A DNA stretch of 64,000 nucleotides from DATATJ01 sp963789075 (GCA_963789075.1 CAWBJQ010000014.1:496001-560000); one strand, 5' to 3'; shown: positions 1 to 10,053, counted from the first letter of the stretch. Made by a program: numbers and translations. Notes: generated from the sequence alone by a model not told the origin.

Positions 1-683
1 ACATCCGCCTTGAGCCGGCACGACTCGCCGATCACGGCCGCCAACGCGTCGGGGTCGCGCGCGAAGATCGCCTTGCGCTCGCGCGCGATGCGATCGAACA
101 GGGGCGCGCTCGAGGTCATGCCGTACTTGATGACCTCGTACAAGCCGGCGCGGAACTCCCGGCGCGGCAGCGTGCTGAGCACGGCCGGATCGATCAGGAC
201 CGCGTGCGGCTGGTAGAAGGCGCCGATGAGGTTTTTGCCGAGCGGATGGTTGACGCCGACCTTGCCGCCGATCGCTGCATCCACCTGCGCCAACAGCGTC
301 GTCGGCACATGGACGAGCGCGACCCCACGCAGATAGGTCGCCGCGGCAAACCCGGCCATGTCGCTGATGACACCGCCGCCGAATGTGATCACCGTCGACG
401 CGCGGTCGGCGTTCGCGCGGACGAGTGCGTCGTACACACGGGAGACGGTCGGCAGCTGCTTGTTCCGCTCGCCGTCGGCGACGAGAATCGGATCGGTCGA
501 GCCGGGAAGATGCGCGAGGCGCGCCCCGTGCAGCCGCCAGACCAGTGGGCTCGACACGATGAAGCGCCGCGCCGGCAGACGCAGATCGTCGAGCGTCGCG
601 CCGATCTGATCGAGGACGCCGTCGCCGATGGTGACGGTGTACGCGCGGGAGGGAGTGCTGACGTCGACGCGAAGGGAAGCCAT
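1..683 (-). CDS. aroB: 3-dehydroquinate synthase, 3' end outside the window
   Basis: Second step of the shikimate pathway: NAD-dependent cyclisation of DAHP to 3-dehydroquinate in the cytoplasm. Reading the minus strand from ATG at 683-681 gives about 227 residues with the family hallmarks: the dinucleotide-binding segment FGGGVISDMAGF near residue 101, VPTTLLAQVD near 126, GKVGVNHP near 140 and KNLIGAFYQP near 150. The reading frame is open to the window edge, so the C-terminal metal-binding half is missing only because the window ends. It is divergent from nadB with just 28 bases between the two start codons. Confidence 0.93.
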   Translation of the reverse strand, partial: MASLRVDVSTPSRAYTVTIGDGVLDQIGATLDDLRLPARRFIVSSPLVWRLHGARLAHLPGSTDPILVADGERNKQLPTVSRVYDALVRANADRASTVITFGGGVISDMAGFAAATYLRGVALVHVPTTLLAQVDAAIGGKVGVNHPLGKNLIGAFYQPHAVLIDPAVLSTLPRREFRAGLYEVIKYGMTSSAPLFDRIARERKAIFARDPDALAAVIGESCRLKAD

Positions 684-686
684 GAA

Positions 687-713
687 ACGCGAATGGTAGG
701 ATAGCATTCGCGT
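687..713. promoter_or_regulatory. Perfect 9-bp inverted repeat between aroB and nadB
   Basis: ACGCGAATG (687-695) and CATTCGCGT (705-713) are exact inverted copies separated by 9 bases. They fill nearly the whole gap between the divergent aroB and nadB starts and run into the nadB GTG. The spacer holds TAGGAT (697-702), nine bases before that GTG, a spacing that would suit a leaderless transcript. An operator or shared promoter is possible; this is inference. Confidence 0.4.
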
Positions 714-2247
714 GGCCGACTTCATCATTGTGGGGGGCGGGATCGCCGGGCTCCGGGCGGCGGTCGGGCTCGCGCCGCACGGGCGAGTCATCGTGCTCAC
801 CAAGGCGGATGTCACCGAAAGCAACACCGGATACGCGCAGGGCGGCATCGCGGCGGCGGTAGGCGCCGACGACTCGGCGGATTTGCACGCCGCGGACACG
901 ATGCGGGCGGGCGACGGCCTGTGCGACGAAGCGGCGGTGCGCGTGCTGGTCGAGGAGGGCGCGCGCGACGTGCGCGAGCTCGTGGACTGGGGCGCCCGCT
1001 TCGACCGCGAGCCGGACGGCCGTCTGGCGCTCGGGCGCGAGGCCGCGCACAGCGTGCGCCGCGTGCTCCATGCGGGCGACGCCACCGGCCGCGAAATTGG
1101 CCGCGTGCTCTGGGAACAGGTCAGCCGTCTGCCGTCCGTCGAGATCATCAGCCACGCGCGCGTGACCGATCTGATGGTCGAAGACGATGCGGTCTGCGGC
1201 GTGCGGTATGAGGACGTCGACGGCGCTGCGCATCACCTGCGCGCGCACGCCACGCTGCTGGCGACCGGCGGCGCCGGCCAGGTGTTTCGCGAGACGACGA
1301 ATCCTGCCGTCGCGACCGGAGACGGCGTGGCGCTGGCGTATCACGCCGGAGCGCGCGTGGCCGATCTGGAGTTCGTGCAGTTCCATCCCACCGCGCTGAA
1401 CCTGCCGGGCGCGCCGAGATTTCTGATCTCCGAGGCGCTGCGCGGCGAGGGCGCGCGGCTGGTGAACGCCCTCGGCGAGCCGTTCATGACGAAGATCGAC
1501 GCGGCCGGCGATTTGGCGCCCCGCGATGTGGTGGCGCGCGGCATCGCGCGCGAGATGGAGCGCACCGGGGGGCTCGTGTTTCTCACGCTCGAGCACCTCG
1601 ATGCGGCCTATGTGCGGAACCGCTTTCCGACGATCACGGCGATGTGCGCGTCGCTCGGTCTCGACATCGCTGCGGACCGCATTCCGGTTGGTCCCGCGGC
1701 GCACTATATGATGGGCGGCGTCGACACGGACGAGTGGGCGCGCACGTCGCGGCGCGGGCTGTTCGCCGCCGGCGAGGTCGCGTGCACGGGCGTGCACGGC
1801 GCCAACCGGCTCGCGAGCAACTCGCTGCTCGAAGGTCTGGTGTTCGGTGCGCGGGCGGCGGCGGCGATGCCGGAAGCGCCGCGAGCCGCGCTTCTGAAGC
1901 CCGGGCGGGTCATGGCCGATGGCGGCGATGTAGGCGCCAACCTGCGTGTGCCCGCCTCTACAGACCAATCGACGGCGGCCATGACACACGACGCCATCTG
2001 TGACCTGATGTGGCGAAGCGTCGGCCTGTTTCGCAGCGGCGCGAGCCTCGCCGATGCCGGGATGCGGCTCGAGGCGGCGGCCCGCGCGTCCACCGACGAT
2101 CCAAGGCTGCGTCATCTGATCACGGTCGCGCGGCTCATCGCGCGCGCCGCGCTCAGGCGGGAAGAGAGCCGCGGCGGTCATTTCCGATCAGACTTCCCGC
2201 AGCGTGATGATCGGAATTGGAAACGGCATGTCGTGGATGTCCGTTAA
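712..2247 (+). CDS. nadB: L-aspartate oxidase
   Basis: FAD-dependent oxidation of L-aspartate to iminoaspartate, the first step of de novo NAD synthesis. The protein has 511 residues, a normal length for the family. It shows the N-terminal FAD-binding motif VGGGIAGLRAA (residues 7-17), the family segment SNTGYAQGGIAAA (about 37-49), an ATGGAGQVF segment, and the C-terminal signature HGANRLASNSLLEG. The start is GTG at 712; no other start lies close upstream and there is no room for a Shine-Dalgarno site before aroB begins. The frame is intact. nadA and nadC are not in the window. Confidence 0.93.
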   Translation: MADFIIVGGGIAGLRAAVGLAPHGRVIVLTKADVTESNTGYAQGGIAAAVGADDSADLHAADTMRAGDGLCDEAAVRVLVEEGARDVRELVDWGARFDREPDGRLALGREAAHSVRRVLHAGDATGREIGRVLWEQVSRLPSVEIISHARVTDLMVEDDAVCGVRYEDVDGAAHHLRAHATLLATGGAGQVFRETTNPAVATGDGVALAYHAGARVADLEFVQFHPTALNLPGAPRFLISEALRGEGARLVNALGEPFMTKIDAAGDLAPRDVVARGIAREMERTGGLVFLTLEHLDAAYVRNRFPTITAMCASLGLDIAADRIPVGPAAHYMMGGVDTDEWARTSRRGLFAAGEVACTGVHGANRLASNSLLEGLVFGARAAAAMPEAPRAALLKPGRVMADGGDVGANLRVPASTDQSTAAMTHDAICDLMWRSVGLFRSGASLADAGMRLEAAARASTDDPRLRHLITVARLIARAALRREESRGGHFRSDFPQRDDRNWKRHVVDVR

Positions 2248-2385
2248 ACACAAAGGACACGAAGGACACAACGGTGAAGAGCAGTTAGAATCAAAAGACA
2301 GTCAGAATTGAACTCTCCACCACGGAGGAGGGAATCCATTTTTCTTCAGGTTTGAACCTCCGTGTCCTCCGTGTCCACCGTGGTG
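2248..2385. repeat. Intergenic repeat, GGACACGGA family, upstream of proS
   Basis: The stretch between nadB and proS starts with a short array of AAAGGACACGAAGGACACAA type (2249-2271). An imperfect inverted pair follows: CACCACGGAGGAGG at 2318-2331 and CCTCCGTGTCCTCCGTGTCC running into ACCGTGGTG at 2357-2385. The right arm holds two 9-base units. The same arms recur between genes across the window (near 16.4, 16.6, 30.7, 32.1, 36.2 and 52.5 kb). Confidence 0.75.
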
Positions 2386-2406
2386 ATTAGCCGGAAATGC
2401 AGCCTG

Positions 2407-3861
2407 ATGTCCAAGAAGCCTGAGAAAGAATCGTTCGTCACCGAAATTACTCCCCGCTCGCAGGACTTCTCGAAGTGGTATCTCGACGTCGTCATGCGCG
2501 CCGAGCTGGCCGACTATTCGCCCGTGAAGGGCTGCATGGTCATCCGGCCGTACGGCTACGCGATTTGGGAGCTGATTCAGCAGGCGCTGGATCGCCGAAT
2601 CAAGGCGAGCGGCCACGTCAACGCGTATTTCCCGCTGTTCATTCCCGAGAGTCTGCTGAACAAGGAAGCCGAACACGTCGAGGGCTTCGCGCCGCAGGTC
2701 GCCTACGTCACGCACGGCGGCGGTGAGCTGCTCGCCGAGAGGCTCGTCGTGCGGCCGACGTCGGAAGCGATCATCGGCACGATGTACGCCCGCTGGGTGC
2801 ACTCGTGGCGCGACCTGCCGATCCTGATCAATCAATGGGCGAACGTCGTGCGCTGGGAGAAAGTGACGCGGCCATTCCTGCGGACGACGGAATTCCTCTG
2901 GCAGGAAGGCCATACCGCGCACGAGACGGAAGCCGAAGCCGAGGACGAGACGCTCAAGATCCTCGCGATGTACAAGGAAACCGTGGAAACGGAAATGGCC
3001 GTCCCGGTCATCGAGGGCAAGAAGAGCGAGAGCGAGAAGTTCGCCGGCGCGTCACGCACGTACTCGATTGAAGCCTTGATGGGCGACGGTCGCGCTCTGC
3101 AGGCGGGCACGTCGCACAACCTCGGACAGAATTTCGCCAAGGCGTTCGACATCACGTTCCAGGCGCGAGACAAGTCGGTCCAGCACGTCTGGGGCACGTC
3201 GTGGGGCATGACGACGAGGCTGGTGGGCGCGGCGATCATGGTGCACGGCGACGACAGCGGGCTGGTCCTGCCTCCGAAAATCGCGCCGTATCAGGTGGTG
3301 GTCGTCCCGATCGGGCGCGACAACTGGCGCGAAACCGTGCTGCCGCGCGCGCAGGAGATCCGGCAGGAGCTGGCGGCGGCCGGCATTCGCGTGACGCTGG
3401 ACGCCCGCGACGAGCGTCCGGGCTGGAAGTTCGCCGAGTGGGAGCTGCGCGGCGTGCCGCTGCGGCTCGAAATTGGTCCCAAGGACATCGAGAAATCGGC
3501 GGTGCTGCTGGCGCGGCGCGATACGCGTGAAAAGCTCGGCGTGCCGATGGACGGACTGGCGGCCCGTGTCCGGGGACTGCTCGATGAGATTCAGCAGAAC
3601 CTGTTCGACCGCGCCGTGGCGTTCCGAGATGAACACACACAGCGCGTGTCCACGTACGAAGAATTCCAGCAGGTGATGGACGGACGTCCAGGTTTCGTGA
3701 TCGCGCCGTGGTGCGGATCGGCCGAGTGCGAAGCGCGCATCAAGACCGACACGCAGGCGACGATTCGCAACATGCCGATCGGCGGCTCTGCACCGGCCGG
3801 CCAGTGCATCCGCTGCAACGGCGAGGCAATCGCCGAAGCGTGGTTTGCGAAGTCGTACTAA
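2407..3861 (+). CDS. proS: Proline--tRNA ligase, archaeal/eukaryotic type
   Basis: Charges tRNA-Pro with proline. At 484 residues it is the short form lacking the editing insertion of classical bacterial ProRS. Start MSKKPEKESFVTEITPRSQD is typical of the archaeal/eukaryotic-type family. Class II signals include VRPTSEAIIGTMY, the GTSWGMTTRLVGA motif near residue 261, and an anticodon-binding domain beginning near LPPKIAPYQVVVVPIG. The C-terminal extension has a four-cysteine zinc-like site (CGSAEC, then CIRC). I chose ATG at 2407 because the upstream in-frame GTG lies inside the intergenic repeat. The stop overlaps the convergent HEAT gene by four bases. Confidence 0.93.
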   Translation: MSKKPEKESFVTEITPRSQDFSKWYLDVVMRAELADYSPVKGCMVIRPYGYAIWELIQQALDRRIKASGHVNAYFPLFIPESLLNKEAEHVEGFAPQVAYVTHGGGELLAERLVVRPTSEAIIGTMYARWVHSWRDLPILINQWANVVRWEKVTRPFLRTTEFLWQEGHTAHETEAEAEDETLKILAMYKETVETEMAVPVIEGKKSESEKFAGASRTYSIEALMGDGRALQAGTSHNLGQNFAKAFDITFQARDKSVQHVWGTSWGMTTRLVGAAIMVHGDDSGLVLPPKIAPYQVVVVPIGRDNWRETVLPRAQEIRQELAAAGIRVTLDARDERPGWKFAEWELRGVPLRLEIGPKDIEKSAVLLARRDTREKLGVPMDGLAARVRGLLDEIQQNLFDRAVAFRDEHTQRVSTYEEFQQVMDGRPGFVIAPWCGSAECEARIKTDTQATIRNMPIGGSAPAGQCIRCNGEAIAEAWFAKSY

Positions 3862-4878
3862 CGCCCTCGAGCCCACACGGCACGAAGCGTCTCGCTCCAT
3901 CGCGTCTCAATTTTCTTGATGACCGCGTGGCGCCGCGTCAGGCCTTCGCGCTTCACGATGGCGCGGAACGCATCAGCCACGTGCTCGCGCCACCACGGGT
4001 CGGCCGTGCGCGCGTGCGCGGCCGCCATCGGCTCGAGACACGTGGCGTCGCCCACCACCGCCAGCGCGGTGAGCCATTCGACCGGCAGCCGCGCATCTGC
4101 CGCGGTCAGTGATTCACGCAGGTCATAGAGCGCGATCCGGCTGCCGCGCACAGCGAGCGCGAGATGCGCCGCGGCGCGCACCGCGGTCCATTCTCCGCCG
4201 CGTCCCGGCCGGCTCGGCGCCTTCACGCGCGCGCACCGCTTCGATGAGGCGCAACAGCTCCGGCAGTGTCGCGCCGGCGCCGGCGTGCACGATGGCGTCG
4301 CGCAGATCGCCCGGATCGGCCGGAAGCTCGCCATCCGCCGCCGCGGCGAGCGTCGCGGCCGGGTCTCGATCGGCGGAGCCGCTGCGGGTCGCCGTAGCCG
4401 CCGCGGCCGCGCGTACCTCCTCGTCGCGATCGTCCCGCAGCGCATCGAGCAGCGGCGCGATCGTGGCGGCGTCGAGCTCGCCGACCGCGCGCACCGCGGC
4501 GGCGCGGACGGATCCGCCGCGCGATCGATCGAGCGCCGTCCGCGTGAGATGGTCGAGCGCTTCGGCGCCGTGCGGTCCGCGCAGGTAGCCGCTCGCGGCC
4601 GTTGCCGCGGCCGCCGCGACCGCGGCGTCCGCGTCGGCCAGCGCGTGCAGGATCGCGGCGCGCCCGCGTGGATCGCCGATCGCTTCGAGCGCGCGCAGCG
4701 CCGCCGTCCGCGCCGCGACCGGGGCGCTCGAGGCCACGACCGCTACGAGCCGCTCGACGGCGCGCGCACCGATGATGGTAAGGCGCGCCACCGCCGCTTC
4801 GCGTGTGACCGCGGCTGCGGCGCTCAGGTCGGCGACGAGTGTGTCGATGTCCTTTGACGATGAAAGCCTGATCGCCAC
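3858..4878 (-). CDS. HEAT-repeat protein, one frameshift
   Basis: Predicted cytoplasmic alpha-helical repeat protein of about 340 residues. From ATG at 4878 it runs through Ala/Arg-rich helical repeats of HEAT/PBS-lyase type (for example ALRALEAIGDPRGRAAILHA and VRAVGELDAATIAPLLDALR). The frame breaks near 4200; the adjoining frame continues naturally (GGEWTAVRAAAHLALAVRG) to the TAG at 3858-3860. HEAT proteins usually act as binding scaffolds, and the partner cannot be inferred here. The single break resembles the other frameshifts in this window, so I treat it as a likely sequence error. Confidence 0.65.
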
Positions 4879-4927
4879 GCGGATCCGATCCTATAGCCGT
4901 TTCCTGATGTTCGTAGCGGCTCTGAAT

Positions 4928-4960
4928 CACCACAAAGGACACGAAGGACACAAAGGACAA
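4928..4960. repeat. Short GGACACGAA repeat array
   Basis: Tandem nine-base units of the form AAGGACACG start with CACCACAAAGGACACG. This is a one-armed member of the same family as the repeat before proS. Confidence 0.6.
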
Positions 4961-4962
4961 AC

Positions 4963-4994
4963 AAAAAAGGCCGGACGCTCGAAAGCGCCCGGCC
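4963..4994 (-). terminator. Rho-independent terminator of the OmpA-domain gene
   Basis: Read on the minus strand, an 11-bp stem (one G-U pair) closes a TTCG tetraloop (4969-4994) and is followed by six T residues (4968-4963). It lies about 90 bases past the stop of the OmpA-domain gene. Confidence 0.85.
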
Positions 4995-5011
4995 GCCAAA
5001 CCTCACATCTG

Positions 5012-5076
5012 GCGCAAAGACCGCTGAGAAACAGAGAAGGCGCGGCTCTGCGATCTCGGCGTGCTCTGCGTTGATC
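5012..5076. repeat. Intergenic repeat, CTCTGCGTTGATC family
   Basis: An imperfect inverted pair: GCAAAGACCGCTGAGAAACA (5014-5033) against CTCTGCGATCTCGGCGTGCT and CTGCGTTGATCG (to 5076). A clearer copy with the same arms lies at 58487-58570. Confidence 0.6.
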
Positions 5077-5080
5077 GTTC

Positions 5081-6801
5081 TTACTGCACCTTGACGACCA
5101 GCGCCGCGCGCCGGTTGAGGCGTCGCGTTTCCTCGCGGGCGTTGTCGTACTTCGGCTGCTCCTCGCCGTAGCTGCGCGTCTCGAGCCGGCTCGCCGGCAC
5201 GCCGCGCGACATCAGGTATTGACGGACGCTGCTGGCGCGCCGTTCGCCGAGCGCGAGGTTGTACTCAGCCGTGCCGATGCTGCAGGTGTGGCCTTCGATG
5301 ATGATGTTCTTGTCGGGATTCGCCTGCAGCCGCGTCACCGCATCGTCGAGCAGCCGCAGCGCTTCGGGACGCAGCGTCGAGCGATCGAAGTCGAAGTAGA
5401 CGTCCTCGAAGTTCAGTTCGACGACCGGCGTCGGCCTCAGTACCTGAATGTTGACGGTGTCCGACGCGGTCTTGTTGTCGCTCGGGCACGTGACGGTGAC
5501 GGTGACCGGCACGCTGCCCTCCTGCTGCGGCGCGGTCCACAGCGTCTGACCGCTCGGCCGCGTTGGCGAACGTCCCGCTCGGCGCCGCCCAGCGATAGGT
5601 GACGGCGCAGCTGATCGAATCGGTGACCGTCGCGGTGACCGTCGAGCTCTTGCCGACTTCCACCGTGCACGGATCGCACGCCGCCTTGACGCGTCAGCTC
5701 GTGCGCGCGGCGCAGGTGGCGGCGGGGGCGGCGGAGGCGGCGGCGGCGCACGTAGACCCGCACGCCTGGGTGATAGCCGATCCGCACCTGCCAGTCCCAG
5801 TAGTCGCGCGAACGGATCCGGTCGGACTGGCCGGCGCAGCCGCTCGCTGTCGCGGCACGTTCCAGCTCAAGCCGCCACCGATGAAGAACCCTTCGGCGCC
5901 TGGAACGTCACCGCGAACGTCGCGCGCGTCAGCTTCTCTGTGTTCGACACGAACGGCGCGATGCTGCCGTCCGTCGCCACCAGCGGCGCGCCGGTGATCG
6001 TCAGCGTGCTGTCCTGTCGGGATCTACGCCGTTCAACTCGGCCGAGATGCGCAGCGGGCTGCGCGACGGAAACCCGGCGCCGACGCCCCAGCGGAACGCG
6101 CTCGTCGGGTCGTCGAAGCCGTCCGGGCTGCCGCGATACTCGTAGCCGGCGTAGCCGGACAGCTCGGTCGACCTTCGCCACGTTCCTTGCTCGACGATGA
6201 AGTCGACCGAGACGTCCGCTTTGCCCGTGCTGACGCCGACGTCTTTCTTGCCGGTCGGCAGCTTCACGATGCCGCGCAGCGCCAGCGCCGCCGGATGCTG
6301 CCGGTACTCCGACATCAGAGTTCACTTTCGCGCCGAGGTAGAGGTCGCCGACGTTGTCGCCGGTCCACCCCTGGTTGACGCGCGGATACGGTCGATGATG
6401 CCGCCATAGGTCGGGTCGTTGACGAACAGCGGCCGCACGTCGCGGTCGATGCGCGTGTCGACCAGGAACGAGCCGAAGATCTCGGCGCGGTCCTTGATGC
6501 CGACCGCGAACGTGCCGGCGAAGTCGCCGACGTTGGTGTAGCCCTGGATGTAGTTCGTGCCGCGTCGGTAGCCGCTCACCGACCACTTGCCGCTGGCGAG
6601 CACTTCGGCGGTCGGCACAAACCACAGCCCGGTGTCGCCGAAGAACGTCGTCGTGGCTGGGCGTGTGGAGACGTCAGTGCGTCAGAGGACGAAGACGAGG
6701 GCGCGGGGGCGGCGTCGTAGACGGCGTCTGAGCGCCCGCCGCCGCCGCCCAGAACGAGGCAGGCGGCAGTGAGACTCAACGAATCGAAGCGAATGTGTCA
6801 T
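5081..6801 (-). CDS. OmpA-domain outer membrane protein, several frameshifts
   Basis: Probable envelope protein that anchors to peptidoglycan. Pieces in order: a hydrophobic leader (SLTAACLVLGG); a barrel-like domain of roughly 300 residues (YRRGTNYIQGYTNVGDFAG, LSGYAGYEYRGSPDGFDD); a poly-proline linker near 5740; an Ig-like domain (VTATVTDSISCAVTYRW); and a C-terminal OmpA domain (VYFDFDRSTLRPEALRLLDD). The usual GHTD is GHTC here (EGHTCSIGTAEYNLALGERR). ATG at 6801 has a perfect GGAGGT (6815-6810) eight bases upstream, which fixes the start just after tatC. The frame changes near 6780, 6410, 6310, 6175, 6020, 5880, 5690 and 5540; the chain order is nevertheless coherent. Confidence 0.75.
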
Positions 6802-6871
6802 TAGGCTGTACCTCCAGCGGTACATGGAAGCTCAGCGTCAGAATGTACGGCTGGGCTGTACTCGAAGTCAA

Positions 6872-7708
6872 TCAACGACTTGCGGGCGTCAGCCGATTGT
6901 CGTTCTTGGGCACTTTGCTGCGCGGATTGACGATCCACGCGATGACGATGCTCAGCAGGTAGAGCCCGATCATCGGCGCCGCGAAGATCGTCTGGTTCAT
7001 CGGGTCGCCGGTCGGCGTGATGACGGCGGCGACGACGAAGACGATGAGGATCGCGTACTTGCCGTTGCTGCCAGAGGAACCGCGCGGTCACCAGCTTCAT
7101 CTTCGCGAGGAAGAACACGACGGTCGGCATCTGGAACACGAGGCCCATGCCGAGCAGCATCTTCGTGTACAGGCCGAACATGTCCTCGAGCCGCGGCATG
7201 AAGGCGAGATCGATGCCGTTGAAGCTGGCGAAGAACGCCATCATGAACGGGAAACGCGATGTAGTGGTTGAACGCCGCGCCGGCGACGAAGCCGATCGTG
7301 GTGAACAGCACGAAGGGAACGGCGAACCGCTTTTCGTTCGAGTACAGGCCCGGCGCGATGAACATCCACACCTGATACATGACGTACGGCGACGCGATCA
7401 CGACGCCGACGATCAGCGCGATCGTGATGTACAGCCCGAACGCTTCGCCCGGCTGCGTGTAGATCATCTTGACGCCCGGGCGGCAGCACTCTGCCGCGTC
7501 GGCCCGAGAATGAAGTTGAAGATTCGGTTGATGAACGCGAAGCCGACGAGGACGCCGACGCCGATGGCGATGCACGGAGTTGACGATGCGTTTCCGGAGC
7601 TCGTCGAGATGCTCCAGAAACGACATCTTCGCGCCGAGATTCGTCGTCGTCGTCGGGCGGGATCTGGAGGGCCCCCGACTGGGAGCCGGGAAATGGCACG
7701 AGGGCCAT
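6872..7708 (-). CDS. tatC: Sec-independent protein translocase TatC, frameshifted
   Basis: Integral membrane receptor of the Tat pathway, which exports folded proteins with twin-arginine signals. Recognisable pieces, N to C: FLEHLDELRKRI, VKMIYTQPGEAFGLYITIAL, ASPYVMYQVWMFIAPGLYSN EKRF, FNHYIAFP, GLVFQMPTVVFFLAKM, ITPTGDPMNQTIFAAPMIGL and the tail NPRSKVPKNDNRL. I start at ATG 7708 because the N-terminal lead joins to the core if one base near 7632 is removed; ATG 7626 is the alternative. Other breaks lie near 7570, 7490, 7250 and 7070. The gene is conserved and next to tatA, so the breaks are probably sequence errors. Confidence 0.85.
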
Positions 7709-7745
7709 TAGGACAACTGGGAACGGTTACGCGCTGTGATCGGCG

Positions 7746-8023
7746 TTACGCGACCGGCGCCGCGTCTTCGGCGCGCGGAACGGTCGTCGTCGGCGGTGGC
7801 CTGCGGCGAGCCGCTGCGTCGGACGCTTCGAGGTTCGAGCGCGCTGCTCCTCGAGGCGGATTTCTTCTTCGAGCGTGCTCTTCAGCTCGTTCGACGCCGT
7901 CTTGAACTCGGCGAGGCTCTTGCCGAGCGATCGGCCCAGTTCGGGCAGCTTTCGGGGCCCGAAGATGATCAGCGCGATCACGAAAATGATGATCAGCTCC
8001 GGCATTCCAATCGAACCAAACAT
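7746..8023 (-). CDS. tatA: Twin-arginine translocase subunit TatA
   Basis: Pore-forming Tat component: a single membrane helix followed by an amphipathic helix. The N-terminus MFGSIGMPELIIIFVIALII with FGPRKLPELGRSLGKSLAEF is diagnostic. ATG at 8023 has AGGAG eight bases upstream. As it stands the frame runs to a stop at 7727 with an Arg-rich tail. One base change near 7845 gives a more natural acidic/Pro tail (TTTVPRAEDAAPVA) ending at 7746, and I prefer that. It is co-directional with tatC, about 40 bases apart. Confidence 0.88.
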
Positions 8024-8167
8024 GGTGTCTCCTACTTCCGAAAGCCGGTGCGGGGCCGCTCACGTCATTATAGGAACGCGGCTGCTCGACGGGTCAAGGA
8101 AATCCCCTGTGAGCCGGTTCCCAGAAGTCGTTGCCCGTAAGGAAGTTATCTGCTAGGATGCGCATTC

Positions 8168-9804
8168 ATGCGACGTTACCGTCCCCTCTCCGCCGTCGTC
8201 TTCGCGATCGTCGTGTCCGCGCTGGTCGGCGGCTTCTTCGGCACGGAGCGCGCTCGCGACCGACGACAAGGTGCCCGATCACTACAAGACGTTCACGGCG
8301 GCGCTGAGCGCGATCGAGACGAACTACGTCGACAAGGTCGATTCCGACAGCCTGGTCTACAGCGCGATTCGCGGCATGCTCGGCACGCTCGATCCGCATT
8401 CGAGCTTCTTCGACGCCGCAGGAATACGCGCAGATGCGCGAGCGGCAGGAAGGGCACTACTACGGCCTCGGCATCACGATCGTCTCGGTCGACGGCGACA
8501 TCACCGCGACTGAGCGTGTTCGAAGGATCGCCCGCCTACAAGAAGGGCATCCGGCGCGGCGACGTCATCGCGAAGATCGCCGGCGAGGACGCCGAAGGGC
8601 TGGACCACCGAGCAGGCGATGCAGAAGCTGCGCGGCCCGCAAGGGCACGCCGGTGCAGATCGACATCAAGCGGCGCGGCTACGAGCAGCTGATTCCGGTC
8701 GAGGTGACGCGCGACGAAGTGCATCATTCCGACCGTCCCGGCGTATTTCATGATCGACGCGACGACCGGCTACATCCGCTGCAGGACTTCGGCGAGAACA
8801 CCGATCGCGACGTGAAGCACGCGCTGCACGATCTGTCGTCGCAAGGGCATGCGGCGGCTGCTGTTCGACATCCGCGGCAATCCGGGCGGCCCGCTCGATC
8901 AGGCGATCAAGGTCGCCAACGAATTCCTGCCGCGCGGCAAGATGATCGTCTACACGCGCGGCCGCATCGCGAACTCGGATCAGGACTACCGCGCGACCGA
9001 AGACGAGCGAGTTCACCGACATTCCGATCGTGATGATGGCGAACCGCAACAGCGCGAGCGCGTCGGAGATCGTCACCGGCGCGCTGCAGGATCACGACCG
9101 CGCGTACGTCGTCGGCGAGACGACGTTCGGCAAGGCGCTCGTGCAGTCGGTCTATCGCATCAGCGGCGGCGCCGGCCTGGCGCTGACGACGGCGCACTAC
9201 TACACGCCGAGCGGCCGGCTGATTCAGCGGCCGTGGGACGCGACCTTCGACGAGTATCTGAGCTACACGCTGCGCGATCAGGATGCCGACGCGCCGCACA
9301 ACGCCGAGCGATCTGAAGCACACCGACGCCGGCCGTCCGGTCTACAGCGGCGGCGGCATCGAGCCCGACAAGCGGATCGCCGGACCGCGTCGAAGGCTTC
9401 AACCCGGCGCGCTTCGGCCGCCTGCTGTACAGCCGGCAGGAGTTCGCGAACTACGCGCAGAAGTTCACGCGCCGACGGCGACACGCGCATCGCGCCAGCG
9501 ACGTCGACCGGCCGCAAGACCGTCAAGCCGAACTTCGTCGTCGACGACGCGATGGTGGCCGATTTCCGCGAGCAGCTCGAAGACCGACAAGGTCAAGATC
9601 GACGAAGACGGGTTCAAGAAGGACGGCGATTTCATCAGGGCGATGATCCGCTTCGAGATCGACGAGGTCGTGTTCGGCATCGCCGACGCGCGGCGCCATC
9701 TGATCGAGCGTCGATCCGCAGGCGCAGGTGGCGCTCAGCCGAGTTCGGCGAGGCGCAGAAGCTGACGCGAGCTCGCGAAGGCGCGCACCAAGGCCGGGCA
9801 GTAG
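8168..9804 (+). CDS. S41 carboxy-terminal processing protease, many frameshifts
   Basis: Periplasmic serine protease of the Ctp/Prc family, about 540 residues. Order: N-terminal membrane anchor (MRRYRPLSAVVFAIVVSALV), PDZ domain (SPAYKKGIRRGDVIAKIAGE), then the S41 core (RRLLFDIRGNPGGPLDQAIK). The catalytic Ser lies in ANRNSASASEIVTGALQDHD and the Lys in TTFGKALVQSVY. I place about 15 single-base breaks, nearly all +1, for example at 8640, 8842, 9008, 9309, 9388, 9470, 9709, 9740 and 9768, with one -1 near 8782. Repairing them gives a continuous protein ending KARTKAGQ at the TAG of 9802-9804. Divergent from tatA. Confidence 0.85.
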
Positions 9805-9874
9805 GCTGCACTGTCGGGATCGTGCGACTGCGTAGGTCGTACGACCACAATCGACTTGTGGCTGTAGTTTGCCC

Positions 9875-9903
9875 TTGCCACTATAGCTAGGCCTTGTTAC
9901 ACT
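9875..9903 (+). promoter_or_regulatory. Predicted sigma70-type promoter for smc
   Basis: TTGCCA (9875-9880), a 17-base spacer and TACACT (9898-9903) stand about 150 bases before the smc start. The leader between them contains a GGCGCC inverted pair (10025-10042). The match to consensus is fair and there is no experimental support. Confidence 0.45.
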
Positions 9904-10053
9904 GACGACCGCTTTACGGTCCCGGGGCCGCCTTTCGACGTCCGGAAGGCGAAGGGGCCGCGATTCGGTCCGTGTCCAGTCTGCATCCCAGCCAGACCCA
10001 AGTCTGAACAGTCCGCTCGCACGGGCGCCGCCTCTGGCGCCGTGGTGTGCCGC

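Noticed and set aside
2362..2406. Longer proS start at the in-frame GTG
   Set aside because: The extension lies within the intergenic repeat; ATG 2407 gives the normal N-terminus.
7727..7745. Arg-rich C-terminal tail of TatA
   Set aside because: A single-base change gives a more typical acidic/Pro-rich tail. Low confidence either way.
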